Source: Terrilactibacillus tamarindi
Lineage (GTDB): Bacteria > Bacillota > Bacilli > Bacillales > Sporolactobacillaceae
Assembly: GCF_009718825.1 (NCBI RefSeq)
Contig: NZ_WNHB01000022.1
Span: 1 to 55,750, forward strand
Length of the DNA stretch: 55,750 bases
Direction of reading: 5' to 3'
A model generated the notes under the pieces. It did not search any database. It worked only from the letters and a program-made list of their open reading frames with translations, and was not told where the DNA came from. Positions 52,540-55,750 of the stretch are shown here, one piece after another. The stretch's first letter is position 1; each line of letters begins with the position of its first letter. The translations under genes and the position numbers were made by a program.

Positions 52540-53904
52540 TCATTTTTCTTTTTTCTTAGCTTTTAGTTTAGTTAAAATCAAGGATATAATTACAATCACG
52601 GCAACAGATATGATACTAACAAAAAAGCCAGGGCGTATCATTTTCTCCATCATGGTTCCTGATATCGCACCGATAAGGAATAAGATTCCTATGGATGCCA
52701 TCCATTTATCTAATACGTTCAACTTAAGAATGCGAATGGCTGAAATAATAATAAAAAGCCAATTGAATAAAAGTAAAATACCAGCGGCAGTGGTAATGTA
52801 TTCATATGTTTTATCTGGTAATAACAAAGCGGTGATAATAGAAATAAGCATACCTAAGGTTGCTATTCCTAACGAAGGCAGAGGCAGGTTATTGATTTTT
52901 TTAACTTTTAATGCAAAAAAAGAAGGCGCATCACCGTCTTTAGCTAATGTGACAAGTAAATTCGTCACGCCAAATAAAGCTGCCGTCATAGTTGAAAATC
53001 CGGCAATGATGATGGCTCCATTAAAAACATGTGGAAAAAAACTAAGATGGGTATTTTCCATTGCTTTTACAAATGGGCTCTCATCCTCACTAAAACGCTG
53101 GTACTGAAGCATACAAACAGCGAGTCCCAGGGACAGGACATAGATGATGGTTAAAACTAATAACATTATACTGCCTGATTTTGGTGCATCTTCTTTTTTC
53201 TTTAACTGCATCGCCATAAGTCCAATGACTTCAATCCCGCCAAAAGCATAAAAAGCATAAATAAGAGAAGACCAGAATCCAATGAATTGATGTGGGAATA
53301 GTTCTCTCATTGAATGAGGAACGTGTGCATCACTTGAGTCTCCTGGTATCCAGTTAAGAAGCGCTGAAAAGGCAAGTAGAATAAACATGACGATGGCAGC
53401 GGTTTTAATGATCGCAAGAATATTTTCTATTTTACCGAAGCCTTTTGTCCCCAATAGCACAACGATAATCGCTGTAACTCCATATCCTGTCGAAAAGACC
53501 CAGAGGGGGATTTGATGAAACCAAAATTTGGAGAGAATAGATAAAGCGGTTAATTGACTTCCCATGATTAAGATGTTTGAACTCCAATAAATCCATCCAC
53601 AACTAAATCCAGCCCATTGCCCAAAGGCTTTTTTGGCGTAAGAGCAAAAGGATCCCTCCAATGGGTCATCAGCTGTCATTTTAGCTAAGAAACGGTAAAC
53701 AATGTAGGTTCCAACAGCAGCCATAATAAATGAAAAAACGATGGAAGGACCGGTTGTTATGATACCAATACTAGATCCGAGAAAATACCCCGTTCCAATG
53801 GTACAGCCAACCCCTATTAATGATAGTTGCCACCATTCTAACTTGTTTTTTTCATTCTGTTTTTTTTGTGATCCTGAGTTACAGGAATGAGATTGTTTAC
53901 TCAA
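52540..53904 (-). CDS. APC-superfamily amino acid permease
   Basis: A 454-residue membrane transporter with about 12 helices. The first helix contains the substrate-binding glycine motif GVGCTIGTGYFLGSS. EGSFCSYAKKAFGQWAGFSCGW and FYAFGGIEVIGLMAMQ are the usual APC loops around helices 3 and 6. It is probably a proton-coupled amino acid importer; the substrate cannot be told. On the minus strand the TTG at 53904 is seven bases after TTGGAGGG. No T-box or other riboswitch is visible in its short leader. Its 3' end faces the muramidase and a repeat copy. Confidence 0.88.
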   Translation of the reverse strand: MSKQSHSCNSGSQKKQNEKNKLEWWQLSLIGVGCTIGTGYFLGSSIGIITTGPSIVFSFIMAAVGTYIVYRFLAKMTADDPLEGSFCSYAKKAFGQWAGFSCGWIYWSSNILIMGSQLTALSILSKFWFHQIPLWVFSTGYGVTAIIVVLLGTKGFGKIENILAIIKTAAIVMFILLAFSALLNWIPGDSSDAHVPHSMRELFPHQFIGFWSSLIYAFYAFGGIEVIGLMAMQLKKKEDAPKSGSIMLLVLTIIYVLSLGLAVCMLQYQRFSEDESPFVKAMENTHLSFFPHVFNGAIIIAGFSTMTAALFGVTNLLVTLAKDGDAPSFFALKVKKINNLPLPSLGIATLGMLISIITALLLPDKTYEYITTAAGILLLFNWLFIIISAIRILKLNVLDKWMASIGILFLIGAISGTMMEKMIRPGFFVSIISVAVIVIISLILTKLKAKKKEK

Positions 53905-53990
53905 GTGGTATCCCTCCAAGCGTTACGACTCTAGACTAATGGATAGTATGCGTTACATTTTTATTGTGATACATAACTTTTTTATAGGTG

Positions 53991-54056
53991 ATGATCTGTG
54001 TGATCTATATCTAATGATCAGCTCTAGACGATCAAACAAAGGGAGATCATTTTTTC
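53991..54056 (+). terminator. Possible leader terminator or attenuator before the MBL gene
   Basis: ATGATCT (53991-53997) pairs with AGATCAT (54044-54050), followed by six T. The loop contains further GATC-rich segments such as TGATCAG and CGATCA that could form an alternative TGATC/GATCA hairpin. It lies on the plus strand, 70 bp before the MBL gene. Confidence 0.4.
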
Positions 54057-54125
54057 ATCCGAATAGTAAAAATGTAGAAAGGGATAATAAGGTCCGTGAA
54101 TGGATTCTAGAGGGAGGGTGGAATA

Positions 54126-54971
54126 TTGAACGAAGATATGCATTATAGTGATGATCATAAATATATACCGATGACTTCCATAGATTCAGGTTTGGGTCAA
54201 GCAGTATTAAAAGATCTTTATTGTTATACCGTTCAGATTGTTAATGTTTGTTTTGTGGGTGATCCAGAAAAGAATAACGAGTGGATTTTGATCGATGCGG
54301 GAATGCCCAAATCGGCCAATAAGATTATTTTAGAAGCGGAGAATCGGTTTGGTTCTAGACCGCCTAAGATGATTATTCTAACTCATGGCCACTTTGATCA
54401 TGTTGGAGCAATTGTTGATTTGGTCAACTATTGGAATGTTCCAGTTTACGCACATGAAAGTGAATTACCTTATTTAAAAGGGCAAAAAAGTTATCCAGAG
54501 CCGGATCCAACTGTCGAGGGAGGTTTAATTGCTAAAATGTCCTTCATACTTCCACATGATCCTATCAATTTAGGACAACATGTTCAGCCTTTGCCAGCAA
54601 ATAACCAAATCCCCGAAATGCCTGAATGGAGCTGGATTCATACACCTGGACACACACCAGGCCATATATCATTATTTAGAAATAAGGACCAAACTTTAAT
54701 TGCCGGGGATGCTTTTATTACGGTTAAACAAGACTCACTGTTTAATGTCCTTGTTCAAAATCTAAAAATTAGTGGCCCTCCAAGATATTTAACCATGGAT
54801 TGGCAGAAAGCATGGAAGTCAGTAGAAAAGTTACAAGCACTCAAACCAAACGTAGCGATTACTGGTCACGGTAGGCCTGTACAAGGCGTGACACTCGAGA
54901 AGGGACTAACCACTCTTGCAACCAATTTTGATCAACTAGCCATACCGGATTATGGTCGTTACCTGAATTAA
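54126..54971 (+). CDS. Metallo-beta-lactamase-fold hydrolase
   Basis: A 281-residue soluble protein with a complete binuclear metal site: THGHFDHVG (near residues 86-94), HTPGHTPGH (near 176), the aspartate in IAGDAF, and the histidine in TGHGRP (near 244). These motifs belong to the broad glyoxalase II/YcjI-like group; the substrate is unknown. It is not obviously a beta-lactamase, since there is no signal peptide. The TTG start is seven bases after GGAGGG. A possible attenuator precedes it. The LysE-type gene downstream is convergent. Confidence 0.85.
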   Translation: MNEDMHYSDDHKYIPMTSIDSGLGQAVLKDLYCYTVQIVNVCFVGDPEKNNEWILIDAGMPKSANKIILEAENRFGSRPPKMIILTHGHFDHVGAIVDLVNYWNVPVYAHESELPYLKGQKSYPEPDPTVEGGLIAKMSFILPHDPINLGQHVQPLPANNQIPEMPEWSWIHTPGHTPGHISLFRNKDQTLIAGDAFITVKQDSLFNVLVQNLKISGPPRYLTMDWQKAWKSVEKLQALKPNVAITGHGRPVQGVTLEKGLTTLATNFDQLAIPDYGRYLN

Positions 54972-54996
54972 AACCTTACTTATGAGATAGATAAAA

Positions 54997-55626
54997 TTAA
55001 TTTAATAAAGTTTGAACACCTTCTATACCGAAGTAAACACCAAACGCTATCAGCGATAAACAAGATAGTAGGGAGATCATTTTTAATATTCGTGTGTTGA
55101 GTAATGGTCTTAAACCACTAGTTAGAACAGCAATAAATAAATCCCACAACGCTAAACCAAGAAAGATCATCGTACTATAGATTAAGATCTGATTTGGCGA
55201 ACTTTCGGTTGTTTTCGCAAGGATAGAACCGTAAATGCCTAACCAAAAAAGGATAGACAATGGGCTTGAAATGGATAACAGAAATCCCGATAAAAGACAG
55301 GAAAATAATGAATCCTTTTTTCTGTAATCCATTAGCGTGAGCTTGTTTAAATTTAGAAGACCTTCAAAGCCAGTGTAAATAAGAACAAAGGATCCGAACA
55401 GCCATAAAAAAACCTGAACAGGGGGTATATTTAAAAACTGCAGAAGACCTAAATATACTAATAACATAAAAAAAGCATCCGCGATCATCGCACCGATTCC
55501 CACTAACCAAGCATGAAAAAAGCCATTTTTAATTCCTTTATCTATCTCAGCAGAATTCACTGGACCCATTGGTGCGGCTAAAGATAACCCTAAAAAAACG
55601 AAACTAATCATTAAGCTGAAGTTCAA
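54997..55626 (-). CDS. LysE/RhtB-family exporter
   Basis: A 209-residue membrane protein with six hydrophobic segments, of the LysE family, which exports amino acids or related metabolites. The N-terminal signature SLAAPMGPVNSAEIDKGIKNG is typical, with the G-x-x-x-D of helix 2 in GIGAMIADAFFM. The minus-strand TTG at 55626 lies eight bases after AAGGAG; an in-frame GTG at 55635 overlaps that site. Substrate unknown. It converges with the MBL gene with only 25 bp between stops. Confidence 0.85.
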   Translation of the reverse strand: MNFSLMISFVFLGLSLAAPMGPVNSAEIDKGIKNGFFHAWLVGIGAMIADAFFMLLVYLGLLQFLNIPPVQVFLWLFGSFVLIYTGFEGLLNLNKLTLMDYRKKDSLFSCLLSGFLLSISSPLSILFWLGIYGSILAKTTESSPNQILIYSTMIFLGLALWDLFIAVLTSGLRPLLNTRILKMISLLSCLSLIAFGVYFGIEGVQTLLN

Positions 55627-55750
55627 TTGGCTCACTCCTTAAGATAGGGGCTTATATATTTTATGTACAACCTAAGGAGGTTAAAACCATTTCAGTTACA
55701 TTTTAAAGGGAAAAAGAAATATGGAATGAGGAGGAATTATATAGAAAAAT
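55627..55750. other. Right edge of window
   Basis: Contains the upstream region of the LysE-family gene and, on the plus strand, two SD-like stretches (AAGGAGG near 55674 and GAGGAGG near 55728). The second probably serves a gene starting beyond the window. No gene can be called here. Confidence 0.4.

Noticed and set aside
52502-53107. 201-codon plus-strand open frame opposite the APC permease
   Set aside because: It is the antisense shadow of membrane-helix codons of the permease, with no SD of its own.
53905-54125. T-box riboswitch controlling the amino acid permease or the MBL gene
   Set aside because: No T-box sequence (AGGGTGGnACCGCG-like) or specifier stem could be found on either strand.

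Overview
This window is an almost entirely plus-strand block of housekeeping and sporulation genes from a low-GC, endospore-forming member of the Bacillales. The evidence is the presence of dipicolinate synthase, SpoIIIE, SpoVS, SpoVK, CotE, a YjcZ-type peptide, RNase Y, RNase J2, RicA, a GlnR-controlled glnRA operon and a Bacillus-type LexA box at recA. Start codons are often TTG or GTG, and ribosome-binding sites are strong AGGAGG types. Gene order largely follows the Bacillus subtilis dpaA-to-glnA segment, with local insertions, losses and decay. I cannot name the genus from sequence alone; a Bacillaceae or Sporolactobacillaceae relative is plausible.

Layout. 1-8.4 kb: dpaA-dpaB, then asd-dapG-dapA (aspartate to dihydrodipicolinate, the substrate of DpaAB for spore dipicolinic acid), then rnjB, tepA and a ylzJ-like gene. 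8.5-17.1 kb: spoIIIE, then a nucleoside-type ABC importer (ATPase and two permeases) bracketed by two very similar BMP lipoproteins. 17.3-24.5 kb: ymfF, ymfH, ymfI, ymfJ, a decayed ymfK, rodZ, pgsA and cinA. 24.5-31 kb: three tandem repeats of about 150 bp, LexA-controlled recA, rny, ymdB, sigma-H-driven spoVS, an M19 dipeptidase and a CBS protein. 31-34.5 kb: an ABC-2 exporter directly followed by a SigY-type sigma factor and two small membrane proteins. 34.7-42.2 kb: miaB-ricA, cotE, mutS, mutL. 42.2-45 kb: a repeat-rich stretch with two small uncharacterised genes, miaA and hfq. 45.3-50.8 kb: spoVK, hflX, ynbB, glnR-glnA. 50.9-55.7 kb: a YjcZ-type micro-gene, a GH25/LysM muramidase, an APC permease, a metallo-beta-lactamase-fold protein and a LysE-family exporter.

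The least expected feature is a family of seven short non-coding elements, all on the plus strand. Four of them begin 0-5 bp after a stop codon. They share a 5' end (AGTGAAACTT) and a 3' end (GCCGTTAAnGCGGGATAAAT). The longest copy, at 42658-42817, can fold into a hairpin plus a stem-enclosed second hairpin. Shorter copies look like deletions between the repeated G-tracts or C-tracts of those hairpins. Other points worth checking are the ymfK remnant, a hairpin overlapping the ymfJ ribosome-binding site, an orphan IS200/IS605-like right-end hairpin at 42338-42377, a cysteine-free RicA, and the rearranged SigY locus.
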